From: Protaetiibacter sp.
GTDB lineage: Bacteria > Actinomycetota > Actinomycetes > Actinomycetales > Microbacteriaceae
Assembly: GCA_030150265.1 (NCBI GenBank)
Contig: JASLGG010000040.1
Span: forward strand, 32,697-96,696
Direction of reading: 5' to 3'
Length of the DNA: 64,000 nt
The notes beneath the pieces are model-generated. The model saw only the letters and a list, made by a program, of their open reading frames with translations, ran no database searches and was not told the origin of the DNA. Both the position numbers and the translations under genes were made by a program. The first letter of the stretch is position 1; the number at the start of each line of letters is the position of its first letter. This document shows, one piece after another, positions 44,291-52,515 of this stretch.

Positions 44291-44794
44291 GACACCTTCA
44301 TCCGCGTCGGCACCTCGGGCGCCATCCAGCTCGACTCGCAGACGGGCGACCTCGCGATCGTCACGGCCGCGATCCGCGACGAGGGCACGAGCTCGCACTA
44401 CCTGCCGATGGAGTTCCCCGCCGTCGCGCATCCGGCGGTCGTCGACGCGCTCACGCGCGCCGCCCGCACCACGGGCGTGCGCTCGCGGCGCGGGGTGTCG
44501 CAGTCGAAGGACTCCTTCTACGGGGAGGTCGAGCCGCAGCGCATGCCGCTCGCCGGCGAGCTCGCCGACCGCTGGCACGCCTGGCAGGCCGGTGGGGCGA
44601 TCTGCTCCGAGATGGAGGCCGCCGCGCTCTTCATCATCGCGTCGATCCTGGGTGTGCGCGCCGGCGGCGTCATGCACATGCACCTCGACGGCACGGAGGA
44701 CAACGACCCCGAGCGCACGGGGCTGCTCTCGACCTCGGTCGAGGCGCTCCGCGAGCTGATCCGCGCCGACCGGGACGGCGGGGCATGGCCCTGA
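44021..44794 (+). CDS. Uridine phosphorylase-family nucleoside phosphorylase, copy 2
   Basis: A 257-residue paralogue of the gene immediately upstream, with the same motifs (VLLPGDPGR, VGTSGAIQ, CSEMEAAALF). Similarity is very high in the first half and falls in the second (after about residue 145), where base-recognition residues lie in the family, and the C terminus differs (HMHLDGTEDNDP against MILGNPDMRP). This suggests divergence to a second nucleoside. GTG start in a GTGA overlap; a 10-base overlap joins it to the MFS gene. Confidence 0.9.
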   Translation: MTIERVLSTERQHHIQVAAGEVGRYVLLPGDPGRCEPIARLFDEPRLVAKNREYETWTGYLDGEAVSVTSTGIGCPSAAIAMEELVKVGADTFIRVGTSGAIQLDSQTGDLAIVTAAIRDEGTSSHYLPMEFPAVAHPAVVDALTRAARTTGVRSRRGVSQSKDSFYGEVEPQRMPLAGELADRWHAWQAGGAICSEMEAAALFIIASILGVRAGGVMHMHLDGTEDNDPERTGLLSTSVEALRELIRADRDGGAWP

Positions 44795-46086
44795 TCCAGG
44801 CGCCGGTCGAGGCGTTCCAGGAGCGCATGCGGTCGCACGAGCGCCGCAACTTCCTGCTCATCGTCTTCGACTCGGCACTGTTCGCGTTCGCGATCTCGCT
44901 CCTCTCGGAGGCGACGATCATCCCCGCGTTCGTGCAGTCCCTCACCGGGAGCGCCGCGCTCGTCGGGCTCGTGGGCGCCACCTACGCGCTCGGCCGCTAC
45001 CTGCCGCAGCTCGTCGGCGCGCACCTCGTGCTGGGCAGGCCCCGGCGCAAGCCCGTGCTGTTCTGGATCGTCGTGGCCGAACGCGGCGGCATCCTGGCGC
45101 TCGCGATCATCGCGCAGCTCGTGGGGATCTGGGACGCCTCCGTCGTCGTGCCGCTGTTCTTCGTGGCGTTCGGGGCCTACGCGGTCACCACGGGCCTCAT
45201 CGGCCCGGTGTACGGGGACTTCCTCGCGAAGGGGCTGCCGCGCACCCGCGGCTGGTACTACGGGCTGTCGCAGCTGATGGGCGGCGTGCTGGGCTTCACC
45301 TCGGCGCTCACCGCCGAGCGCATCCTCGCGAACTGGGCGTTCCCGGTGGGCAACCAGATCAGCTTCTGGCTGTGCTTCGGGCTGTCGTTCCTCTCGATCC
45401 CGCTCGTGGCCTCGCTCAAGGACGAGCCCTACCCGGATGTCGAGCCGCGGCACTCGCTGTTCGCGACGCTGCGGCGCATCCCGGGTCTCGTGACCGGCGA
45501 CCGGGCCTACCGGCGCTTCCTCGGCACACGGGCGGTCCTCGCGCTCGCGACGGCGGGGATGGGCTTCGTGGTGGTGCACGGACTCGCCGAGGGCTACATC
45601 GGCGCGTCGGATGCCGCGCTGCTCGCCGCGGTGTTCATCCTGTCGCAGGCGGGCGGCGGCTTCCTGCTCAGCATGCTCGGCAACTACCTCGGCTGGAAGA
45701 CGGTCGTGGTGATGGGCGGCGTCATGCTGCTCGCCGGGATGGGCGGGGCGCTCCTCGCCTCCGACCTCGTGGGGCTGTGCCTCGTGTACGCGGCGCTCGG
45801 CGTCGCCAACGCCGCGACGATCATCGGCGATCCCAACATGTCGATCGAGCTCGCGCCGGCAGCCCGCACGAGCCTGTACCTCGGCACCACCTCGACGCTG
45901 CTCGCGCCGTTCTTCGTGGCGGGCCCGCTCCTCGCGGGCGCCGTCGCGGCGATGTCCGGCTACCTGCCGGTCTTCGTGGGCGCAGGCGTGCTCGCGGCCG
46001 TGGGCATCGTGCTCGCATTCGGCGTGCAGGAGCCGCGCACGCGCGTCGAGGTCGCCCCGGTGGGCCAGCCCGGCGTGCTGCCCTGA
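44785..46086 (+). CDS. MFS transporter in the nucleoside locus
   Basis: A 433-residue major facilitator protein with about 12 spans. The N terminus RMRSHERRNFLLIVFDSALFAFAISLL and the LVGATYALGRYLPQLVGAHLVLGRPRRKP loop (motif A region) are visible. Its place inside the operon, starting within the phosphorylase gene, suggests transport of a nucleoside, base or sugar product. Since uptake is already served by the ECF system, export of free bases is one possibility; this is inference only. Confidence 0.8.
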   Translation: MALIQAPVEAFQERMRSHERRNFLLIVFDSALFAFAISLLSEATIIPAFVQSLTGSAALVGLVGATYALGRYLPQLVGAHLVLGRPRRKPVLFWIVVAERGGILALAIIAQLVGIWDASVVVPLFFVAFGAYAVTTGLIGPVYGDFLAKGLPRTRGWYYGLSQLMGGVLGFTSALTAERILANWAFPVGNQISFWLCFGLSFLSIPLVASLKDEPYPDVEPRHSLFATLRRIPGLVTGDRAYRRFLGTRAVLALATAGMGFVVVHGLAEGYIGASDAALLAAVFILSQAGGGFLLSMLGNYLGWKTVVVMGGVMLLAGMGGALLASDLVGLCLVYAALGVANAATIIGDPNMSIELAPAARTSLYLGTTSTLLAPFFVAGPLLAGAVAAMSGYLPVFVGAGVLAAVGIVLAFGVQEPRTRVEVAPVGQPGVLP

Positions 46087-46132
46087 CCCGCCGCATCCGT
46101 TCGAACCAGAAGAAGCAGAAGAGGGACCCATC

Positions 46133-47077
46133 GTGACCGTCCGCATGATCATCGACACCGACACCGCCGCCGACGACAGCTTCGCGCTGCTCATCGGGCT
46201 GCTGCATCCGAACGCGCAGCTGGAGGCCGTGACGATCGTCAACGGCAACGTCGGCTTCGACCAGGAGATCCAGAACGCGCTCATCACGATCGAGGCGGCG
46301 GGGCGCGGGGGAGAGGTGCCGGTGCACCCGGGCGCCCGCGTGCCGCTCTCGCGTCCGTGGATCTCGGCGAGCGCGCACGGCGACGGCAAGGGCAACCACG
46401 ACTTCCCGGTGCCGGCGCAGCAGCCGAGCGCCGAGGGCGCGGCCGAGGCGATCGTGCGCATCGTGAACGAGAACCCCGGCGAGATCGAGATCCTCGCCAT
46501 CGGCCCGCTCACGAACATCGCGACGGCGCTGCTGCTCGACCGCGAGCTGCCGAAGAAGGTCAAGCACCTGTGGATCATGGGCGGCTGCGACAACTCGGTC
46601 GGCAACATCACGGCGGCGGCGGAGTACAACTTCTACGTCGATCCCGAGGCGGCCGACATCGTGCTGCAGGCCGGCTTCGACACCTCGATCGTCACGTGGA
46701 CGCTGACGCTCGCGCAGGCGTGGTGGGATGCCGCGCAGATCGCCCGGATCGAGGAGATCCCCACCTCGCTCGCCGAGTTCTTCCTCATCCTCGACGCCCC
46801 GACGACCGAGCACAACGCGAGCGTGGGAGTCGCGGGCAGCTCGCACCCCGACTCGCTGACCGCGATGCTCATGGTCGAGCCGGAGCTCATCCGTCGCGCG
46901 TCGCCGCGCTACGTGCGGGTCGAGGCGGGGAGCGAGCTCACCCGTGGGTACTCGCTCATGGACGACCGCGCCGACCGCAACGCGCCCAACGCGCGGCTCA
47001 TCGACGAGGTCGACGCGGAGGGCTTCTACGAGTCCTACTGCCGCCTCCTCGCGGCCGGGGCGCGCTCGCGCGGCTGA
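46133..47077 (+). CDS. Nucleoside hydrolase, second paralogue
   Basis: A 314-residue nucleoside N-ribohydrolase with the N-terminal metal site DTDTAADDSFAL, VNGNVGFD, IGPLTNIATALLL, and AEYNFYVDPEAADIV. The C-terminal part has SHPDSLTAML in place of the more usual His-Asp-hydrophobic element. It is only distantly similar to the hydrolase at 38639, so the substrate range probably differs. The GTG start lies 46 bp after the MFS stop, with AGAAGAGGG upstream. Confidence 0.9.
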   Translation: MTVRMIIDTDTAADDSFALLIGLLHPNAQLEAVTIVNGNVGFDQEIQNALITIEAAGRGGEVPVHPGARVPLSRPWISASAHGDGKGNHDFPVPAQQPSAEGAAEAIVRIVNENPGEIEILAIGPLTNIATALLLDRELPKKVKHLWIMGGCDNSVGNITAAAEYNFYVDPEAADIVLQAGFDTSIVTWTLTLAQAWWDAAQIARIEEIPTSLAEFFLILDAPTTEHNASVGVAGSSHPDSLTAMLMVEPELIRRASPRYVRVEAGSELTRGYSLMDDRADRNAPNARLIDEVDAEGFYESYCRLLAAGARSRG

Positions 47078-47088
47078 CGCCGACGCAG

Positions 47089-47104
47089 TTGCGCATCTGA
47101 GCAA
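47089..47104 (+). promoter_or_regulatory. Inverted repeat TTGC-N8-GCAA
   Basis: TTGCGCATCTGAGCAA lies 15 bp upstream of the -35 of the regulator gene. It is a candidate operator for the SorC/DeoR-type protein; arms are only four bases, so support is modest. Confidence 0.35.
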
Positions 47105-47119
47105 AGAGGTCCACGGATG

Positions 47120-47148
47120 TTGCAGACGTGGCGTCGTCCCTCTACCGT
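47120..47148 (+). promoter_or_regulatory. Promoter of the sorC-deoC-ALDH unit
   Basis: TTGCAG (47120-47125), a 17-bp spacer and TACCGT (47143-47148) form a sound promoter about 17 bp before the start codon at 47165. Confidence 0.6.
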
Positions 47149-47164
47149 CGAAGAAGGAGGCGTG

Positions 47165-48100
47165 ATGGACGACGAACTGCTCTCCGTCCGTGTCGCGGAG
47201 CTCTACTACGACGAGAACAAGACGCAGGACGAGATCGGCGCACTCCTCGGCATCTCCCGATGGAAGGCCGGGCGACTGCTCTCGCAGGCGCGCGAGCGGG
47301 GCATCGTGCGCATCGAGATCGTGCACCCCCGCGCACGCCGGCTCACGACCGAGCGGATGCTGCGCGAGCGCTTCGGGCTGAGCGACGCGGTCGTCGTGCC
47401 GAACCCGGACAACGAGGGTGCCGTGGTCCCGCGGGTCGCGCAGGCGGCCGCCGACTTCCTCACGAGCATGCGGCCCGTGCCGCGCGTGCTCGGCGTCAGC
47501 TGGGGCCGCACCCTCACCGAGGTGGCGGACCGGCTCCCCGAGGGGTGGGCGACCGGCGTCACCGTCGTGCAGATCAACGGCGGGGTGAGCCTCAACCGGC
47601 GCCCCGGCACCGCCGCCTCCCTCGCCTCGACGATCGCCCAGCGCGGGCGCGGCCACGTGCTGCTGCTCCCGAGCCCCGCGATCCTCGAGAGGCTCTCGAC
47701 CAAGCGCGCGATCGAGAGCGACCGCACGGTCGCCGAGGTTCTCGCGCGCGCGGCCGGAGCCAACGCCTACCTGTTCAGCGCCGGCGTCGGCGACGAGAAG
47801 TCCGCGCTCGTGGAGAGCGGCTACCTGCACGCCGAGGACGTCGCCGAGCTCGCCCGCAAGGGCGCCATCGGCGATGTCGTCGGCCGCTACATCGACGCGA
47901 ACGGCAACATCGTCGACCCCGCGCTCGACGAGCGCACGGTGGGTCTCGGACTCGACAGGCTCCGCGCCGCGAAGACGGCGATCTTCGTGGTCGCGGGCGA
48001 ATCCAAGCACGACATCGCGCGTGCGGTCGTCATGTCGGGGTTGTGCACCGTGCTCATCACCGACGAATCCACCGCCCGGGCACTCCTGGAGGACGAATGA
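47165..48100 (+). CDS. SorC/DeoR(Bacillus)-type transcriptional regulator
   Basis: A 311-residue regulator with an N-terminal helix-turn-helix (about 10-55, AELYYDENKTQDEIGALLGISRWKAGRLLSQA) and a C-terminal sugar-phosphate-binding domain of the SorC family (GVSWGRTLTEVADRL, INGGVSLN, FVVAGESKHDIARA). In B. subtilis the DeoR protein of this family responds to deoxyribose-5-phosphate. Here it precedes deoC and the dehydrogenases, so the same logic probably applies. AAGGAGG precedes both GTG 47162 and ATG 47165. Confidence 0.9.
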   Translation: MDDELLSVRVAELYYDENKTQDEIGALLGISRWKAGRLLSQARERGIVRIEIVHPRARRLTTERMLRERFGLSDAVVVPNPDNEGAVVPRVAQAAADFLTSMRPVPRVLGVSWGRTLTEVADRLPEGWATGVTVVQINGGVSLNRRPGTAASLASTIAQRGRGHVLLLPSPAILERLSTKRAIESDRTVAEVLARAAGANAYLFSAGVGDEKSALVESGYLHAEDVAELARKGAIGDVVGRYIDANGNIVDPALDERTVGLGLDRLRAAKTAIFVVAGESKHDIARAVVMSGLCTVLITDESTARALLEDE

Positions 48101-49107
48101 CCATGCAGAGCACCGCGCTGGCACCCGCCGAGCGCGCCGTCCGCCTCCTCGGCGGCGATCTGACGGAGCGCAGCCTCCGCCAGCACCTCGAGGGGCTGAG
48201 CGGGGTCGACGCCGTCGGCCTCGAGCAGCGCGCCGCGGGTCTCGCGACGCGCTCCATCAAGACGAGCTCCAAGGCCTGGGCGCTCGACCGCATCATCGAG
48301 CTCATCGACCTGACGACGCTCGAGGGCGCGGACACGCCCGGCAAGGTGCGCTCCCTCGTCGCGAAGGCGCTGCATCCGGATGCCTCCGACCCGACCACGC
48401 CGCGCGTCGCCGCGGTGTGCGTCTACGGCGACATGGTGCCGGCGGCGGTCGAGGCGCTGGGCTCGGCGCACGGCGACCCGGATGACGGCCTCGTCTCGGT
48501 CGCGGCCGTCGCCACCGCCTTCCCCTCGGGCCGCGCCTCGCTCGCGGTCAAGCTCGCCGACACCCGCGACGCCGTCGCGGCGGGGGCGGACGAGATCGAC
48601 ATGGTCATCGACCGCGGCGCATTCCTCGCCGGCCGCTACGGCAAGGTGTTCGAGGAGATCGTGGCCGTCAAGGAGGCCTGCCGCCGCGCCGACGGCACAT
48701 ACGCGAGCCTCAAGGTGATCCTCGAGACCGGCGAGCTCAACACCTACGACAACATCCGCCGCGCCTCCTGGCTCGGCATCCTCGCCGGCGGCGACTTCAT
48801 CAAGACCTCGACCGGCAAGGTGACGCCGGCCGCGACCCTGCCGACGACGCTCCTCATGCTCGAGGCCGTGCGCGACTGGCACCGGCTGACCGGCGAGTAC
48901 GTGGGCGTCAAGCCCGCGGGCGGCATCCGGGCCTCGAAGGACGCGGTGCGCTACCTCGTGACGGTCGCCGAGACCGTCGGGGAGCAGTGGCTGCAGCCGC
49001 ACCTGTTCCGCTTCGGCGCCTCGAGCCTGCTCAACGACGTGCTCCTGCAGCGCCAGAAGCTCCGCACCGGCCGCTACTCCGGCCCCGACTACGTGACGAT
49101 CGACTGA
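48097..49107 (+). CDS. deoC: Deoxyribose-phosphate aldolase, long (DERA) type
   Basis: A 336-residue aldolase resembling the longer eukaryotic-type DERA. Catalytic residues are clear: Asp in DEIDMVID, Schiff-base Lys in FIKTSTGKV, and Lys in GVKPAGGIRA. It cleaves 2-deoxyribose-5-phosphate to glyceraldehyde-3-phosphate and acetaldehyde. Compared with the 229-residue homologue at 37180 this one keeps the canonical motif and is the stronger candidate for true DeoC. It overlaps the regulator stop (ATGA) and precedes the dehydrogenases that would remove the aldehyde. Confidence 0.95.
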   Translation: MTMQSTALAPAERAVRLLGGDLTERSLRQHLEGLSGVDAVGLEQRAAGLATRSIKTSSKAWALDRIIELIDLTTLEGADTPGKVRSLVAKALHPDASDPTTPRVAAVCVYGDMVPAAVEALGSAHGDPDDGLVSVAAVATAFPSGRASLAVKLADTRDAVAAGADEIDMVIDRGAFLAGRYGKVFEEIVAVKEACRRADGTYASLKVILETGELNTYDNIRRASWLGILAGGDFIKTSTGKVTPAATLPTTLLMLEAVRDWHRLTGEYVGVKPAGGIRASKDAVRYLVTVAETVGEQWLQPHLFRFGASSLLNDVLLQRQKLRTGRYSGPDYVTID

Positions 49108-49115
49108 GGCCCATC

Positions 49116-50654
49116 ATGAAGGACATCACCCCCACCAGCGGCCGCGGCTTCCTCGAGTACGCCCCGGCGCCCGAGTCGACGGCGATCCTGCACCTCAAGG
49201 ACTCCTACGGCCTGTTCATCGACGGCGAGTTCCGCGACGGATCGGGCGGATCGTTCACGACGATCTCGCCCGCCAACGAGAAGAGGATCGCCGAGATCGC
49301 GATGGCCTCCGAGGCGGACGTCGACGCGGCCGTCGTGGCCGCGCGCCGCGCCTACACGAACGTCTGGTCGAGGATGTCGGGCTCGGAGCGCGGCAAGTAC
49401 CTCTTCCGGATCGCCCGCCTCGTGCAGGAGCGCTCGCGCGAGCTCGCCGTGGCCGAGAGCCTCGACAACGGCAAGCCGATCAAGGAGAGCCGCGACACCG
49501 ACATCCCGCTCGTCGCCGCCTGGTTCTTCTACTACGCGGGCTGGGCCGACAAGCTCGACTACGCGGGCCTCGGCGCGAACCCGAGGGCGCTCGGGGTGGC
49601 CGGCCAGGTCATCCCGTGGAACTTCCCGCTGCTCATGCTCGCGTGGAAGATCGCGCCGGCCCTCGCCGCCGGCAACACCGTCGTGCTGAAGCCGGCCGAG
49701 ACGACGCCGCTCTCGGCGCTGCTCTTCGCCGAGATCCTGCAGCAGGCCGACCTGCCCCCCGGCGTCGTCAACATCGTGACGGGCGCGGGGGACACGGGCG
49801 CGGCGCTCGTGCGGCACCCGGATGTCGACAAGATCGCGTTCACCGGCTCGACGGCCGTGGGCCGCGCCATCGCGAAGACCATCGCGGGCACCCACAAGCG
49901 CGCCACGCTCGAGCTCGGCGGCAAGGCCGCGAACATCGTGTTCGACGACGCGCCCATCGACCAGGCGGTCGAGGGCATCGTCAACGGCATCTTCTTCAAC
50001 CAGGGGCACGTGTGCTGCGCCGGCAGCCGCCTGCTCGTGCAGGAGAACATCCACGACGAGGTCGTGGAGCGCCTCAAGCAGCGCCTCACGACGCTGCGGC
50101 TCGGCGACCCGCTCGACAAGAACACCGACATCGGGGCGATCAACTCGCGCGAGCAGCTCGACCGCATCCGGGCTCTGAGCGAGATCGGCGAGCAGGAGGG
50201 CGCGGAGCGCTGGAGCGCGCCGTGCGACATCCCCGAGAACGGCTTCTGGTTCGCGCCGACGATCTTCACCGGGGTCACGACCTCGTCGACGATCGCACGC
50301 GAGGAGATCTTCGGGCCGGTGCTCTCGGTGCTCACCTTCCGCACGCCCGCGGAGGCGATCGCCAAGGCCAACAACACGCCCTACGGGCTCTCGGCCGGCA
50401 TCTGGTCGGACAAGGGCGCCAAGATCCTCGCGGTGGCCGACCAGCTGCGCGCGGGCGTCATCTGGGCCAACACCTTCAACCGCTTCGACCCGGCGAGCCC
50501 CTTCGGCGGCTACAAGGAGTCGGGCTACGGCCGCGAGGGCGGCCGCCACGGCCTCGGCGCCTACCTGCGCGCGGGCGGCCCGGCGGCCGAGCGCGCCGAG
50601 ATCGCCGCGCCCGCCAAGCGGAGCGCACGTCAGACCAAGGGAGCCAAGAAGTGA
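49116..50654 (+). CDS. Aldehyde dehydrogenase, ALDH16-like catalytic part
   Basis: A 512-residue NAD(P)-dependent aldehyde dehydrogenase with the catalytic Cys in GHVCCAGSR (300/301), Glu266 in LELGGK, and the NAD-binding IPWNFPLLM and GSTAVGRAIA. The N terminus FLEYAPAPES matches the opening of ALDH16 proteins. It presumably oxidises acetaldehyde from DeoC. It is coupled by GTGA to the next gene, which corresponds to the non-catalytic second domain of ALDH16. Confidence 0.92.
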   Translation: MKDITPTSGRGFLEYAPAPESTAILHLKDSYGLFIDGEFRDGSGGSFTTISPANEKRIAEIAMASEADVDAAVVAARRAYTNVWSRMSGSERGKYLFRIARLVQERSRELAVAESLDNGKPIKESRDTDIPLVAAWFFYYAGWADKLDYAGLGANPRALGVAGQVIPWNFPLLMLAWKIAPALAAGNTVVLKPAETTPLSALLFAEILQQADLPPGVVNIVTGAGDTGAALVRHPDVDKIAFTGSTAVGRAIAKTIAGTHKRATLELGGKAANIVFDDAPIDQAVEGIVNGIFFNQGHVCCAGSRLLVQENIHDEVVERLKQRLTTLRLGDPLDKNTDIGAINSREQLDRIRALSEIGEQEGAERWSAPCDIPENGFWFAPTIFTGVTTSSTIAREEIFGPVLSVLTFRTPAEAIAKANNTPYGLSAGIWSDKGAKILAVADQLRAGVIWANTFNRFDPASPFGGYKESGYGREGGRHGLGAYLRAGGPAAERAEIAAPAKRSARQTKGAKK

Positions 50655-51508
50655 GCCGCCTGACCATCCCCAAGACCTACAAGCTCTACATCGGCGGCAA
50701 GTTCCCGCGCAGCGAGTCGGGGCGCTCCTACGAGGTGCTCTCGGCATCCGGCGGCTTCCTCGCGAACGCCGCGCTCGCCTCGCGCAAGGACGCCCGCGAC
50801 GCGGTCGTGGCCGCGCGCGCGGCGGTGTCCGGATGGGCGGGCGCGACCGCCTACAACCGCGGTCAGGTGCTCTACCGCATCGCCGAGGTGCTCGAGGGGC
50901 GTCGCGCGCAGTTCGTGGACGAGATCGCGGCGGCCGAGGGCGTGAGCGCGGCAGCCGCCGCGCGTCAGGTCGACGAGGCCATCGACACCTGGGTCTGGTA
51001 CGCCGGGTGGGCGGACAAGTTCGCGCAGGTCGCGGGCGCCGGCAACCCGGTCGCGGGTCCGTTCTTCAACCTCTCGGTTCCCGAGACGATGGGCGTCGTG
51101 GCGATCGTCGCACCGCAGGGCGAGGCGAGCCTGCTCGGCATCGTGAGCGCGATCGCGCCGGCCCTCGTGGCGGGCAACACCGTCGTGGTGGTCGCCGACG
51201 AGGCGCATCCGCTCTCGGCGATCAGCCTCGCCGAGGTGCTCGCGACGAGCGATGTGCCCGGCGGCGTGGTCAACGTGCTGACGGGCTCCGCGGCCGAGAT
51301 CGTGCCGTGGCTCGCCTCGCACGCCGATGTCAACGCGGTCGACCTGACCGGTGCGGGCGCGCTCGACTGGGTCGACCTCGAGATCGCCGCGGCCGACACC
51401 CTGAAGCGCGTGCTGCGTCCCGAGCCGGGCGTCCCGGCCCGTTCGCTCGACCGCATCCTGGTGTTCACCGAGACCAAGACCGTCTGGCACACCAAGTCGC
51501 TCATCTGA
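50651..51508 (+). CDS. Truncated aldehyde dehydrogenase, ALDH16 C-terminal-domain-like
   Basis: A 285-residue protein covering only the NAD-binding half of an aldehyde dehydrogenase (YKLYIGGKF, MGVVAIVAPQGEAS, APALVAGNTVVVVAD, VPGGVVNVLTG). The domain with the catalytic Cys is absent, and IxxPQGE replaces the usual PWNFP. It ends in TETKTVWHTKSLI, like the end of the ALDH16 second domain. No frameshift or remnant follows, so it is not simply a degraded gene. It probably forms a complex with the upstream enzyme, reconstituting a two-chain ALDH16. Confidence 0.82.
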   Translation: MSRLTIPKTYKLYIGGKFPRSESGRSYEVLSASGGFLANAALASRKDARDAVVAARAAVSGWAGATAYNRGQVLYRIAEVLEGRRAQFVDEIAAAEGVSAAAAARQVDEAIDTWVWYAGWADKFAQVAGAGNPVAGPFFNLSVPETMGVVAIVAPQGEASLLGIVSAIAPALVAGNTVVVVADEAHPLSAISLAEVLATSDVPGGVVNVLTGSAAEIVPWLASHADVNAVDLTGAGALDWVDLEIAAADTLKRVLRPEPGVPARSLDRILVFTETKTVWHTKSLI

Positions 51509-51543
51509 GCGATCTCGTCGGGCGCACCGGCGGCGGAAGAGGC

Positions 51544-51577
51544 ATAACGAACGGGTAACAGAACGATAACGAACGTG
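51544..51577 (+). promoter_or_regulatory. Pho-box-like triple direct repeat
   Basis: TAACGAA, TAACAGA and TAACGAA start at 51545, 51556 and 51567: three 7-mers with 4-bp spacers, an 11-bp period. This is the geometry of PhoB/PhoP-family sites. It takes the place of the -35 region of the phosphodiesterase gene. Confidence 0.6.
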
Positions 51578-51578
51578 C

Positions 51579-51584
51579 TACAGT
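51579..51584 (+). promoter_or_regulatory. -10 element TACAGT of the phosphodiesterase gene
   Basis: TACAGT lies just after the triple repeat, about 40 bp before the GTG at 51624. The repeat-then--10 layout fits an activator-dependent promoter. Confidence 0.5.
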
Positions 51585-51623
51585 CGGCTCACCCCGCGAC
51601 GAGGCGGGGAACCCGAGTCGGAA

Positions 51624-52511
51624 GTGGACGTGTCGATGGTGACGCATCCGGTGAGGCGGGCGCTGGCATCCGCCGTGGTGACCCTCGCCCTGGTGGCGGT
51701 GCTCCTGCTCGTGCCCGACGCCGTGCGGGTCTACGCGAGCAACCTGATGGGCCCGCTGCGCGCCCCCGGTGAGCCGGCCTTCATCGCGGGGCATCGGGGC
51801 GATCGCGCATCCGCCCCCGAGAACACCATGCCGGCCTTCGCGGCGGCCCTCGCCTCCGGCTTCGAGTTCGTCGAGACGGATGTGCGGCTCACGCTCGACG
51901 GGGAGCCGGTGCTCATGCACGACGACACCGTCGACCGCACGACCGACGGCACGGGCGCCGTCGATCGGCTGACACTCGAGCAGATCCGCGCGCTCGACGC
52001 CGGCTCCTGGTACTCGCCGGCCTTCGCGGGCACGCGGGTGCCGACGCTCGGGGAGTTCCTCGACGCCCTCGCGGGCTCGCGCAGCAAGGCCATCGTCGAG
52101 CTCAAGGGCGTCTGGGCGCCCGCCGGCATGGGCACCGTGATCGACGCCGTCTACCGGCGCGGGGTGCAGGACCGCGTCGTGTTCGCGAGCTTCGAGCTCG
52201 AGACCGTCGCGCTGCTGGCGCAGGCGGCGCCGGCGATCCCGCGCATCCTCATCCAGCGCACCCTCCCGGCCGACCCGGTGGCGCTCGCCCGGCGCTACGA
52301 GGCGATCGCGATCCTCACGACCCCGGCGGCGCTCGAGGCGCGCCCCGAGGCGGTCTCACGCATGCACGCGGCGGGCCTCGGCATGATGCTCTACACCCTC
52401 AACAGCAAGAAGCGCTGGTCGGATGCGCTCGCCTCCGGCGTCGACGGCATCGTCACCGACAAACCGTCGAAGCTCGACGGCTGGATCGCGGCGACCGCGC
52501 CCGGCACCTGA
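51624..52511 (+). CDS. Glycerophosphodiester phosphodiesterase
   Basis: A 295-residue GDPD/GlpQ-like phosphodiesterase, which hydrolyses glycerophosphodiesters to glycerol-3-phosphate and an alcohol. An N-terminal hydrophobic segment (about 15-32) exports or anchors it. Catalytic motifs are GHRGDRASAPENT, FVETDVRLTLDG, and LMHDDTVDRTTDGTG; the barrel ends with DGIVTDKPSKL. Start codons at 51624, 51630 and 51636 are all possible. It is probably induced by phosphate starvation through the repeat upstream. It converges on the peptidase gene with only four bases between stops. Confidence 0.92.
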   Translation: MDVSMVTHPVRRALASAVVTLALVAVLLLVPDAVRVYASNLMGPLRAPGEPAFIAGHRGDRASAPENTMPAFAAALASGFEFVETDVRLTLDGEPVLMHDDTVDRTTDGTGAVDRLTLEQIRALDAGSWYSPAFAGTRVPTLGEFLDALAGSRSKAIVELKGVWAPAGMGTVIDAVYRRGVQDRVVFASFELETVALLAQAAPAIPRILIQRTLPADPVALARRYEAIAILTTPAALEARPEAVSRMHAAGLGMMLYTLNSKKRWSDALASGVDGIVTDKPSKLDGWIAATAPGT

Positions 52512-52515
52512 GGGG

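Noticed and set aside
50651..51508. Pseudogene of an aldehyde dehydrogenase
   Set aside because: The frame is intact, coupled to the upstream gene, and the end matches the ALDH16 second domain, so a functional short subunit is more likely.
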